DNA of 9,234 nucleotides from Pseudomonadota bacterium (lineage in GTDB: Bacteria; Pseudomonadota; Alphaproteobacteria; Sphingomonadales; Sphingomonadaceae), in NCBI GenBank assembly GCA_029781465.1, contig JAKOWQ010000359.1, positions 1 to 9,234 on the forward strand. The letters run 5' to 3'. Of the stretch, positions 1-8,000 are shown in pieces. Positions within the stretch are counted from its first letter, which is position 1. Each line of letters starts with the position of its first letter. The translations under genes were made by a program, and so were the position numbers. Below the pieces are notes generated by a model, which was given only the letters and a program-made list of their open reading frames with translations, ran no database searches and was not told the DNA's origin.

Positions 1-799
1 GCACGCCAATATCCAGAAGGATGGCACCTATTCGGTGGTCCCGCGAATGTGGGGCGGGCTGACCAACCCGCGCGAACTGCGCGCGATCGCCGACGTGGTC
101 GAGAAATTCAACGCGCCGATGGTCAAGGTCACTGGCGGTCAGCGGCTAGACATCTTCGGGATCAGGAAGGAGGACCTGCCGGCCGTCTGGGCAGATCTCA
201 ATGCCGCTGGAATGGTTTCAGGGCACGCCTATGGCAAGTCGCTGCGCACGGTGAAAACCTGTGTCGGCAGTGAGTGGTGCCGCTTCGGCACTCAGGATTC
301 GACCGGACTGGGCGTCAAGATCGAGCAGATGACCTGGGGCAGCTGGATGCCGCACAAGTTCAAGATCGCGGTCAGCGGTTGCCCGCGCAACTGCGCCGAG
401 GCAACGATCAAGGACTTTGGCGTGGTCTGCGTCGACAGCGGCTATGAACTGCACGTCGGCGGCAACGGCGGGATCCACGTGCGCGCAACAGACCTGCTGT
501 GCAAGGTCGAGACTGAGGAGCAGGCGATGGAAGTCTGCGCCGCCTTCATCCAGCTTTACCGCGAACAGGCCTGGTACCTTGAACGCACCGCGCCGTGGAT
601 CGAGCGGGTTGGGTTGGGCCATGTCAAAGCGGCCTTGTTTGACGATTCCGGTGCTGTTGCAGCACTGGCCGCACGCTTTCGCCATTCGCAGCGGTTCATG
701 CAGGACGATCCCTGGGCCCGCCGCGTCGCCGGTGAAGATGCCGAACTGCACCAGCATCTGGCCGAAGTACGCCCCTTTGCAATGGAGAGTGCCAAGTGA
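1..799 (+). CDS. nirB: Assimilatory nitrite reductase large subunit, C-terminal part (5' truncated by window)
   Basis: The reading frame is open from base 2 to the TGA at 797-799, so about 265 codons of a protein normally near 800 residues are present; the FAD/NADH and Bfd-like N-terminal regions lie off the window. The product reduces nitrite to ammonium in the cytoplasm with six electrons from NAD(P)H. What is seen is the siroheme/[4Fe-4S] half: a C-x5-C pair (codons 260 and 278, within KTCVGSEWC) and a C-x3-C pair (codons 380 and 392, within SGCPRNC), the classic four-cysteine signature of sulfite/nitrite reductase haemoprotein domains. The upstream region around bases 50-200 matches the ferredoxin-like half-domain that precedes it. 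The gene overlaps nirD by four bases and leads a nirB-nirD-nasA-cobA operon. Identity is very secure; an internal ATG at 35 is not the start, because the frame continues upstream in family-like sequence. Confidence 0.96.
   Translation, partial: HANIQKDGTYSVVPRMWGGLTNPRELRAIADVVEKFNAPMVKVTGGQRLDIFGIRKEDLPAVWADLNAAGMVSGHAYGKSLRTVKTCVGSEWCRFGTQDSTGLGVKIEQMTWGSWMPHKFKIAVSGCPRNCAEATIKDFGVVCVDSGYELHVGGNGGIHVRATDLLCKVETEEQAMEVCAAFIQLYREQAWYLERTAPWIERVGLGHVKAALFDDSGAVAALAARFRHSQRFMQDDPWARRVAGEDAELHQHLAEVRPFAMESAK
784..789 (+). promoter_or_regulatory. Ribosome binding site of nirD
   Basis: GGAGAG lies six bases before the GTG at 796. It supports the non-ATG start that overlaps the nirB stop codon and indicates translational coupling. 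Confidence 0.7.
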
Positions 800-1137
800 T
801 CGGAGATTGGCTCGATATCGGTCCGGTAAGCCAGATCAGCCCCGGCAATGCCCGCACCCTTCCGGTTCAGGGCGGTGAAGAGATCGCGGTATTTCATACC
901 CTCGACAACCAGTTCTATGCGGTGGTCAACAAGTGCCCGCACAAGGGCGGTCCGCTCAGCGCCGGTATTGTCCACGGCAGTGTGGTCACATGCCCGCTGC
1001 ACAACTGGAACATCTCACTGAAGAACGGCGAGGCACTGGGCGATGACAAGGGCTGTGTTCCCACCATTCCGCTGAAGGTCGATGCCGGGCGGATCTACCT
1101 GCTGCGCGAAACGGTTCTGGCCAAGCGAGTTGCCTGA
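796..1137 (+). CDS. nirD: Nitrite reductase small subunit, Rieske [2Fe-2S] type (NirD/NasG-like)
   Basis: A 113-residue protein, normal length for NirD. It starts with GTG at 796, overlapping the nirB stop as GTGA, behind a GGAGAG Shine-Dalgarno at 784-789. The Rieske signature is complete: C47-x-H49 (KCPHKGG) and C66-x2-H69 (CPLHNW), which would bind a [2Fe-2S] cluster through two Cys and two His. In enterobacterial NirD, as known from E. coli, these ligands are missing, so this copy is of the cluster-bearing kind, like the NasG ferredoxin of Paracoccus denitrificans that links nitrite and nitrate reductase. Its position between nirB and nasA suits either a structural NirBD subunit or an electron shuttle; the shuttle role is inference. 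Other Rieske ferredoxins, such as those of ring-hydroxylating dioxygenases, are excluded mainly by context. Confidence 0.93.
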   Translation: MIGDWLDIGPVSQISPGNARTLPVQGGEEIAVFHTLDNQFYAVVNKCPHKGGPLSAGIVHGSVVTCPLHNWNISLKNGEALGDDKGCVPTIPLKVDAGRIYLLRETVLAKRVA

Positions 1138-1141
1138 GCAG

Positions 1142-3745
1142 ATGGGGTCTGTGCGCACAACTTGTGCCTATTGCGGGGTTGGCTGCGGGATAGTGGCAGA
1201 ATCCGGCGTAGGGCGTGAGACGCGCATCCGCGGCGACAAGAATCATCCTGCAAATCTAGGGCGGCTTTGTTCAAAGGGCACACAGCTTGGCGAAACGGTC
1301 GGACTGGAGGGGCGGCTGCACTTCCCGGAAATCGGCGGGCGGCGGGTTTCGTGGGACAAGGCAATTGGCCGCGTCGCTCGCGGCTTTGCCGATGCGATCG
1401 CCCAGCACGGGGCGGACAGCTTGGCTTTTTATGTCTCGGGCCAGTTGCTGACCGAAGACTACTATGTCGCCAACAAGCTGATGAAGGGCTTCATCGGCAG
1501 CGCCAATATCGACACCAATTCCAGGTTATGCATGTCGAGCGCTGTCGCCGCCCATACCCGCGCCTTTGGCGAAGACGTGGTGGCATGCAGCTATGCCGAC
1601 ATCGATGCCGCCAGCCTGTTCGTGCTGGTTGGCTCGAACACCGCCTGGTGCCATCCGGTGATCTATCAGCGGATCATTGCCGCGCGGGCCGAACGCGGTG
1701 CCAAAGTGGTGGTGATCGATCCGCGCCGCACCGAAACCTGCGCCGATGCCGATTTGCATCTGCCGCTGCGCCCGGGGAGCGACATCGCGCTGTTCAACGG
1801 TCTCCTGGCGCATTGCCGGGCAGCGGGCTTGGTCGATGAAAGCTATCTTTCGGCCCATGTCGAGGTGCCCGACGGGTTCTGGGACGGGCTGGACGAATAC
1901 ACCTTGGTTCGTACTGCCGCGCTCTGCGATCTGGCTGAGGTCCACGTCGCAGCGTTCTTCGAGCTGTTCGCTGCCAACCCCGCTGCACTGACCCTGTTCA
2001 GTCAAGGGATCAACCAGTCGATCCGCGGCACCGATCAGGGCAATGCAATCATCAACCTGCATCTGGCCACGGCTCGGATCGGCAAGCCGGGTGCGGGGCC
2101 GTTCTCGATCACCGGCCAGCCCAATGCCATGGGCGGACGCGAGGTGGGCGGTCTGGCCACGACCCTGGCCGCGCACCGGGATTTTGCGCCTGAGAACCAG
2201 GCTGAGGTCCAGCGCTTCTGGTCTTCTCCATCAATCGCCGCCAAGCCGGGATTGAAAGCGGTCGACCTGTTTCGGGCAGTTCGCGATGGCAGGATCAAGG
2301 CGCTTTGGATCATGGCGACGAATCCTGCCGTTTCCTTGCCCGACGTCACTCTGGTGCGCGAGGCGCTGGCCGCTTGCCCGTTGGTGGTCGTTTCGGATTG
2401 CATCGCCGATACCGACACCTCGCGCTTTGCCCACGTCAAACTGCCGGCTTTGGCCTGGGGCGAAAAGGACGGCACGGTCACCAACAGCGAACGGATGATC
2501 AGCCGCCAGCGCTCGTTTCTGCCATCGCCGGGAGAGGCCCGGCCAGACTGGTGGATCGTCAGCCAGGTCGCCCAGAAGATGGGTTGGCGTGATAGTTTTG
2601 CTTATGGGCATCCGGCCGAAATCTTCCGCGAACACGCCCGGCTTTCGACCTACCGCAACGAGGGCAAACGATGCTTTGATATCGGTCCTCTCGCAGCCCT
2701 GTCGAACCGGGCTTACGATGATCTAGAGCCGCAAGCCTGGGGCGAGCGTCCCTTCGCCAATGGGCGCTATTTCACACCAAGTGGCAAGGCCAGGATGATC
2801 CCGGTTGCACAGCGCCCACTCGAACCGGCGCTGGAACGTTGGCCTCTTACGCTCAACACCGGTCGCTACCGCGATCACTGGCACACCATGACCCGCACAG
2901 CGCTTTCCCCACGCCTGTCGCAGCACCGCCGCGAACCGCTGGTCGAGTTGCATCCTGCGGACGCGGCAGAACTGGGTTTGGCCGATGGTGCACTGGCCAG
3001 GGTGATCACGCCGCAGGGCGAAAGCATCTATCGCACCTTGCTGACCCTTGGGCAGCGTCGGAGCGACGCCTTCGTCCCGATCCATTGGACCGACCTGCAA
3101 TCGGGCGGCGGGCGCACCGGGCGGCTTGCGCGTGCGGCGGTCGACCCGGTTTCGGGGCAGCCCGGATTCAAGCAGTGTCCCGCCCGGATCGAGCCTTTCG
3201 CGCCTGACTGGCACGGGTTTCTGGTTGCGCGAAGCCTCCCGGACCGGATTGCGGCGGCCTATTTCACTCGGATTCGCATGCGCCATGGCTGGCTGCTCGA
3301 ACTGGCCGGAACCCGCGATCCGGGACCGCTGGTTGCGAGTTTGCTACCCAAAGGCGAACTTCTGGAAAGCCGCGACCCTGCCAGAGGCGTGCTCCGGGCT
3401 GCTGTGTACGATGGCGAGCAACTGCTCGCCGCGCTTTACCTCACCCGCAACGGCCCGCTGCCTGATCGCGACTGGGTAACCAGCCAACTCAGCTCCTGCC
3501 AGGCCAGCCCGATCGAACTTCTGGCCGGGCGCTCGGCGCGTCCAGCACCCGATCGCGGCGCCATCGTCTGTTCGTGCTTCGATGTCGGCGAGAGGGCCAT
3601 TCTTGATGCGGCAAACGGCGGCGCCAAGACGATCGAAGCGATCGGCGTGGCGACCTGCGCTGGCACAAACTGCGGTTCGTGCCGCCCGGCAATCGCTGAA
3701 CTTCTGAAGAAGGTGGCCAAACCTGAAGCTATGGAGGCGGCATGA
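1142..3745 (+). CDS. nasA: Assimilatory nitrate reductase, catalytic molybdenum subunit with C-terminal Bfd-like domain
   Basis: An 867-residue cytoplasmic enzyme that reduces nitrate to nitrite. The ATG at 1142 is chosen because it puts the N-terminal [4Fe-4S] motif C8-x2-C11-x3-C15 ... C43 at the position usual for the family; an in-frame ATG at 1082 would overlap nirD by 56 bases. K45, just after C43, fits the conserved lysine that carries electrons towards the pterin. C130 (in NSRLCMSSA) is the expected cysteine ligand of molybdenum in the NasA/NapA group. The middle holds the bis-MGD oxidoreductase domains, including the SQGINQSIRGTDQG segment, and residues about 680-720 begin the molydopterin dinucleotide-binding domain. 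Residues about 806-860 form a Bfd-like [2Fe-2S] domain with C810-x-C812-x31-C844-x2-C847, as in Klebsiella-type NasA. Four bases separate it from nirD and no strong ribosome site is seen, so coupled translation is likely. No partner flavoprotein gene (nasC type) is in the window. Confidence 0.95.
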   Translation: MGSVRTTCAYCGVGCGIVAESGVGRETRIRGDKNHPANLGRLCSKGTQLGETVGLEGRLHFPEIGGRRVSWDKAIGRVARGFADAIAQHGADSLAFYVSGQLLTEDYYVANKLMKGFIGSANIDTNSRLCMSSAVAAHTRAFGEDVVACSYADIDAASLFVLVGSNTAWCHPVIYQRIIAARAERGAKVVVIDPRRTETCADADLHLPLRPGSDIALFNGLLAHCRAAGLVDESYLSAHVEVPDGFWDGLDEYTLVRTAALCDLAEVHVAAFFELFAANPAALTLFSQGINQSIRGTDQGNAIINLHLATARIGKPGAGPFSITGQPNAMGGREVGGLATTLAAHRDFAPENQAEVQRFWSSPSIAAKPGLKAVDLFRAVRDGRIKALWIMATNPAVSLPDVTLVREALAACPLVVVSDCIADTDTSRFAHVKLPALAWGEKDGTVTNSERMISRQRSFLPSPGEARPDWWIVSQVAQKMGWRDSFAYGHPAEIFREHARLSTYRNEGKRCFDIGPLAALSNRAYDDLEPQAWGERPFANGRYFTPSGKARMIPVAQRPLEPALERWPLTLNTGRYRDHWHTMTRTALSPRLSQHRREPLVELHPADAAELGLADGALARVITPQGESIYRTLLTLGQRRSDAFVPIHWTDLQSGGGRTGRLARAAVDPVSGQPGFKQCPARIEPFAPDWHGFLVARSLPDRIAAAYFTRIRMRHGWLLELAGTRDPGPLVASLLPKGELLESRDPARGVLRAAVYDGEQLLAALYLTRNGPLPDRDWVTSQLSSCQASPIELLAGRSARPAPDRGAIVCSCFDVGERAILDAANGGAKTIEAIGVATCAGTNCGSCRPAIAELLKKVAKPEAMEAA
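3733..3737 (+). promoter_or_regulatory. Ribosome binding site of cobA
   Basis: GGAGG inside the end of nasA, four bases before the ATG at 3742, which itself overlaps the nasA stop as ATGA (3742-3745). It favours this start over the in-frame ATG at 3790. Confidence 0.65.
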
Positions 3746-4605
3746 CAAACAGGCATACCCTGAATTTCCAGACCGATTTTCCTGCTGGTATGGTTTGGCT
3801 GGTCGGTGCCGGTCCCGGCGATCCCGACTTGCTGACCCGCAAGGCCGAGCGTCTGATCCGGGCTGCTTCGGTGGTGTTTCACGATGCCCTGGTCGGTCCC
3901 GAGGTCTTGGCACTGATCCCGGCTACTACCCGCATCGTCAATGTCGGCAAGCGTTCGGGCCGGCATTCAAAGGATCAGGCCAGTATCAACCGTCTGATCG
4001 TTGAGGCTGCGCGAGCGGGTGAGCGCGTTGTCCGGCTCAAGGGTGGGGATCCGTCCATTTTCGGACGTTCGGGCGAGGAAATCGACGCTTGTTGCACGGC
4101 GGGCGTGGTGGTCATGGTATGCCCTGGGGTTACAGCAGCAAGTGCGGCAGCTGCCAGTCTTGGCAAGTCACTCACGCTGCGAGGGCTTTCCCGCAAGTTG
4201 GTTTTTATCACGGCTCACGCGCGATCCGGCGAACCACTCGACATCGACTGGGCTGCGATCGCCGACCCGGAAGCGACTCTCGCGGTGTACATGGGCAAGT
4301 CAGTCGCCGGGGAAATTTCGCGGCAGTTGCAGAGTGCCGGTCTGTCGGCCTCAACTCCGGCGGTGGTGGTTGAAAACGCCAGCCTCCCGAACGAGAGCCA
4401 TATTGCAACCTGCCTCGATCTCCTGCCGCTAGCCGCCAAGACCCTGGGCGACGGCCCGGCGCTGCTGCTTGTCGGAAAGGCGTTGCGCAGCCATGATCAT
4501 GCGGCAACCTGCAGCGATGCCTTGCTCAGAGCAACCTTTGCGGACGACAGATCGCCGAATGCCGGCCTGGCAAATCGAACGCGACCTCTTGGCGTCCCTC
4601 GCTGA
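3742..4605 (+). CDS. cobA: Uroporphyrinogen-III C-methyltransferase (SUMT)
   Basis: A 287-residue enzyme that uses S-adenosylmethionine to methylate uroporphyrinogen III at C-2 and C-7, giving precorrin-2, the precursor of siroheme (and of cobalamin). Family motifs are clear: VGAGPGDPDLLT at residues 21-32, RLKGGDPSIFGRSGEE from residue 98, the PGVTAA motif near 130, and GDGPALLLVG at 236-245. There is no fused CysG-type dehydrogenase/ferrochelatase part, so those steps must be encoded elsewhere. About 40 residues follow the last conserved motif, rich in charged and small residues and without a recognisable domain. It overlaps nasA by four bases and is last in the nitrate operon, which fits making siroheme for NirB rather than cobalamin; the general name cobA is kept because the family is shared. 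Confidence 0.94.
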   Translation: MTNRHTLNFQTDFPAGMVWLVGAGPGDPDLLTRKAERLIRAASVVFHDALVGPEVLALIPATTRIVNVGKRSGRHSKDQASINRLIVEAARAGERVVRLKGGDPSIFGRSGEEIDACCTAGVVVMVCPGVTAASAAAASLGKSLTLRGLSRKLVFITAHARSGEPLDIDWAAIADPEATLAVYMGKSVAGEISRQLQSAGLSASTPAVVVENASLPNESHIATCLDLLPLAAKTLGDGPALLLVGKALRSHDHAATCSDALLRATFADDRSPNAGLANRTRPLGVPR

Positions 4606-4667
4606 AGGCCAGGACGACGGTCTCAATTTTCACTCGGGATCGCATTTCAGGCCAACGCCAATGGCGT
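4606..4667. other. Convergent intergenic gap between the two operons
   Basis: These 62 bases separate the stop of cobA (+) from the stop of the DUF336 gene (-). The only inverted repeat noticed is ACGCCA / TGGCGT at 4655-4660 and 4662-4667, with a one-base centre, too tight for a hairpin loop unless inner pairs open. There is no T tract after it on either strand, so no intrinsic terminator can be called. Confidence 0.6.
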
Positions 4668-5096
4668 CTATGAGGAACAGGCGATCCTTGCCGTACCCGC
4701 GACGACTTGCGCGATCTCCTCGTCCTGCTGGGCCGAGGCGCCAGAGATTCCGACAGCGCCAATGCAGATGCCTTCAACCAGGATCGGTACCCCACCGGGG
4801 ATCACTGTCACGCGCGGACGTGCCAGCAAACCGTCGCGAACTTCGGGAGATTCGCTCGCCAGGGCCTCGCCAAAGGCACGGGTAGCCATGGCAAAGCTGG
4901 CGGCGGTCCAGGCCTTGTCGATCGCGAGGTCGGACGAGACCAGGAATGCGCCCGGCTGGCGCAGGAACGCAGCCAGATTTCCGCCGCGATCGACTACCGC
5001 CACGCTGACCTTTGCCTCGATCATCTTCGCACGCGCTAGTCCGGTGTTGAGCATACGGCTGAGCTGATCGGCGCTTAGTTCCAGCAGGTCAGTCAT
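4668..5096 (-). CDS. GlcG/HbpS family (DUF336) haem-binding-like protein
   Basis: A 142-residue protein, the usual length for the family. Typical segments are VAVVDRGGNLAAF (residues 32-44), the helix start AIDKAWTAA (58-66), and the C-terminal core GGVPILVEG...IGAVGISGASAQQDEE (101-127). Members bind haem or iron (HbpS of Streptomyces) or are named after the glycolate operon gene glcG; they often sit beside catabolic oxidoreductases, and their exact role there is unsettled. No signal peptide is visible, so it is probably cytoplasmic. The ATG at 5094-5096 overlaps the stop of the oxidoreductase upstream as ATGA, and no strong ribosome site is present, so its translation is probably coupled. 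A cofactor- or iron-related accessory role for the fused oxidoreductase is inference only. Confidence 0.88.
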   Translation of the reverse strand: MTDLLELSADQLSRMLNTGLARAKMIEAKVSVAVVDRGGNLAAFLRQPGAFLVSSDLAIDKAWTAASFAMATRAFGEALASESPEVRDGLLARPRVTVIPGGVPILVEGICIGAVGISGASAQQDEEIAQVVAGTARIACSS

Positions 5097-8000
5097 GCCG
5101 CTTGGGTCGCATTGGCTGATCCTGCCTGTTCAAAAGCGAATTCCAGCTTGGCCCGACTGTCACGAGCATCGGCAATGGCGGTTTCCTTGACCGGGCCGAA
5201 GCCCCGGATCTGGTCTGGCCAATCGGCCAATTCCAGCGCCGCCTTGAAATTGCCTTCGCTCAGCGACTGGAGGATACGCTCCAGCGTGGCCTCGTATTCG
5301 CCAATCAGAGCCCGTTCCGCCTTGCGTTCGGCGGTCCGGCCAAAAGGATCGTACCACTTGCCGCGCAAGGCCTTGCCCCTGGCAAGGAGATTCAGGAACG
5401 GCACTACCCAAGGGCCAAAGGCGCGCTTGCGCGGGCGGCCGGTGGCTGGATCAGTGCCGGAAATCAAGGGCGGGGCAAGGTGCAGACGGATCTTGAAATC
5501 GCCGGAGAATTCGCGCTTCAACGCTGAAAGAAAGTCGGTCTGCGTATATAGCCGGGCGACTTCGTATTCGTCCTTGTAGGCCAGTACTTTGTAGTAATTG
5601 CGCGCCACCACTTCACGTAGCGCGGTACTGCCCGGCTTGATGCGTTGCTCGGCTTCGCGCATCCGGGCGAGCATGGCGGAATAGGAATTGGCAAGCGCTT
5701 CATCCTGATAGGCTGCCAGATCCTCGCCCCGGCGGGCGATCAGCTGTTCCGGGGTTGCCGAGATCGTCTGGCTGGCGCGACCGGGCTGGGCACCTTGGGC
5801 CAGGGCTTCCACCCGGGCGCGATCATGAGCTAGCAGGCGGCCGAGCCGGAAAACCTCGATGTTGGCTTTGACAGCAACTCCGTTTGCTTCGATCGCTTCT
5901 TCAATTCCGACCGGGCTGACGGGCAACCAGCCTTGCTGGCAGGCATAACCCAGCAGCATGATATTGGCCCCTATGGTGTTGCCGGTCAGCTGCCTGGCCA
6001 GGCGGGTGGCGTCGAGAAAGGTCGCCCGGTCCTCCCCGCAGAACCGTGAAACTGCCTCGCGCTGGGCATCGATCGGCAGGGAGAAATCGCGGTCGGCGGT
6101 GAAAGCGCCGGTGACGCTTTCGTGATCGTTGACTACGGCCAGACTATGGCCCTGACGCAGCCGGGCCAGCGCTTCGTCCGATGCCGAGGTGACGATGTCG
6201 GCGCCGATCAGAACGTCGCACTGACCGACCGACAGGCGGGTCGCCATCAGGTGTTCAGGCGCACGAGCGATCTTGAGGTGGCAATGAACCGCGCCGAACT
6301 TCTGGGCGAGGCCGGTCAGATCGAGCGCCTGGACCAGCATCCCTTCGGCCTGGGCAGCCGCGCCGACGAGGTTCGAGATTGTCACCACGCCAGTGCCGCC
6401 GATTCCGGTGACCATCAGGGCAAAGCTCTTGTCAAAGGCATAGCGCGCCGGTTCGGGCAGCGTGGCGAACAGCTCCGCGTCGAGCGAAACGCCCTTGGGC
6501 TTGGCCACAGCCGCACCTTCCAGCGTGACGAAGCTCGGGCAGAAGCCCTTGAGACACGAAAAGTCCTTGTTGCATGCCGACTGGTCGATTGTCCGCTTGC
6601 GGCCGAATTCGGTTTCGAGCGGCTGAACCGAAAGGCAGTTGGATTGCATCGAGCAATCGCCGCAGCCCTCGCAGACCCGTTCGTTGATCACCGCCCGCAG
6701 ATCGGGCTCAGGCGCAAGCTTCTTGCCCCGCCGGCGGCGCAGTTCGGTAGCGCAGGTCTGTTCGTAGACGATCACCGTCACGCCCTTGACCTGGCGCAGT
6801 TCCTGCTGGACCCGGTCGAGCTCGTCGCGGTGATAGAGCGCGGTTCCGGCGGCGAATTCGGTAATGTCGAGCTTGCCTGGATCGGAACTGACCACCACCA
6901 CCTTGGCCACGGCCTCGCCGCGCAGTTCGTGGGTGATCTGCGCGACCGAGATCGGCCCGTCAACCGGCTGGCCGCCAGTCATCGCCACGGCGTCGTTGTA
7001 GAGAATCTTGTAGGTTATGTTCACACCCGAAGCGACCGCCTGGCGGATCGCCAGCGTGCCCGAATGGAACCAGGTCCCATCGCCGATGTTGACGAAGATG
7101 TGCTCATCCTTGAGGAAATGCGCCGCCCCGGCCCAATTGGCACCTTCGCCCCCCATTTGCGGGTAGGAAATGGTGTTGCGGTCCATAAGGTTGACCAGCC
7201 AGTGGCACCCGATGCCCGCCAGCTGTTTCGATCCTTCGGGCACCTTGGTCGAAGTGTTGTGCGGGCAGCCCGAGCAGAAATAGGGCGAACGGATCACATT
7301 GCTGCGCGGGCGTGCCAGTTCCTGGTCGACCGAGCCGAGATAGGCGATCCACTGATCCATCGCCGCGGTGCGCAGCGCCGGTTCCAGCCAGCGGTGCAGC
7401 ACCCGGGCAATGATCACCGGGGTCAGTTCGCCGTGCGAGGGGAGCCATTCCTCGCCATCGCCGTTGCGTTTGCCCAGAATGCGGGGGCGATCCTTGGCAT
7501 CGAGGTTGAAGACGATGTCCTTGACCTGGGGTTCAAGGAACGGACGGCATTCCTCGATCACCAGCACTTCGTCGAGCCCGCCCAGGAATTCGCGCAGGGT
7601 TTCCGGCTCAAGCGGCCAGATCAGGCCGACCTTGAACACTTCCACCCCGGCCTCCGCCAGCTGTGCGCCGGATATGCCAAGGTCCGCCAGAGCCTCGATC
7701 AGATCGGACCATGACTTGCCGGCCGTTACGATCCCCATGCGGCGGCGGGGCGCGGCATGCGTTGTGCGATTGAGCCGGTTGAGCCGGGCAAACTCGCGCG
7801 CGGCCGGCAAGCGCAGGCGCAGCATCCGTTCGTCCTGATCGACCGAGCGATCTGGCCAGCGGGTGTGAACCGAACCAGGCGAGGGCGGGATCTGCATCTG
7901 GGTGCGGGCCGGATCGACATCGATCGCCAGCCAGCTTTCGTAGATGTCGGACACGCCCTTTATCGCCGCCCAGGTGCCGGCATGGCGCGAAAGCTGCCAG

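Noticed and set aside
218..757. A 179-codon open frame antisense to nirB.
   Set aside because: Same codon-register shadow effect; the + strand carries unmistakable siroheme-domain motifs.
1082..1141. Upstream in-frame ATG that would add 20 residues to NasA.
   Set aside because: It would overlap nirD by 56 bases, the extra residues are not family-like, and the first cysteine motif sits at the normal distance from the ATG at 1142.
4655..4667. Inverted repeat ACGCCA-A-TGGCGT next to the DUF336 stop codon, considered as a terminator or operator.
   Set aside because: The one-base centre leaves no room for a normal loop, the stem would be only three or four pairs, and no T tract follows; a single short palindrome in this base composition is expected by chance.
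4469..4885. A 138-codon + strand frame spanning the end of cobA, the gap and part of the DUF336 gene.
   Set aside because: It overlaps two well-supported genes, is rich in Arg/Pro/Ser as expected of an out-of-frame reading, and has no recognisable domain.
6122..7714. A 530-codon open frame on the + strand opposite the fused oxidoreductase.
   Set aside because: It is in exact codon register with the real minus-strand gene, the frame in which G+C-rich genes commonly give long antisense openings, and its translation resembles no known family and has no ribosome site.
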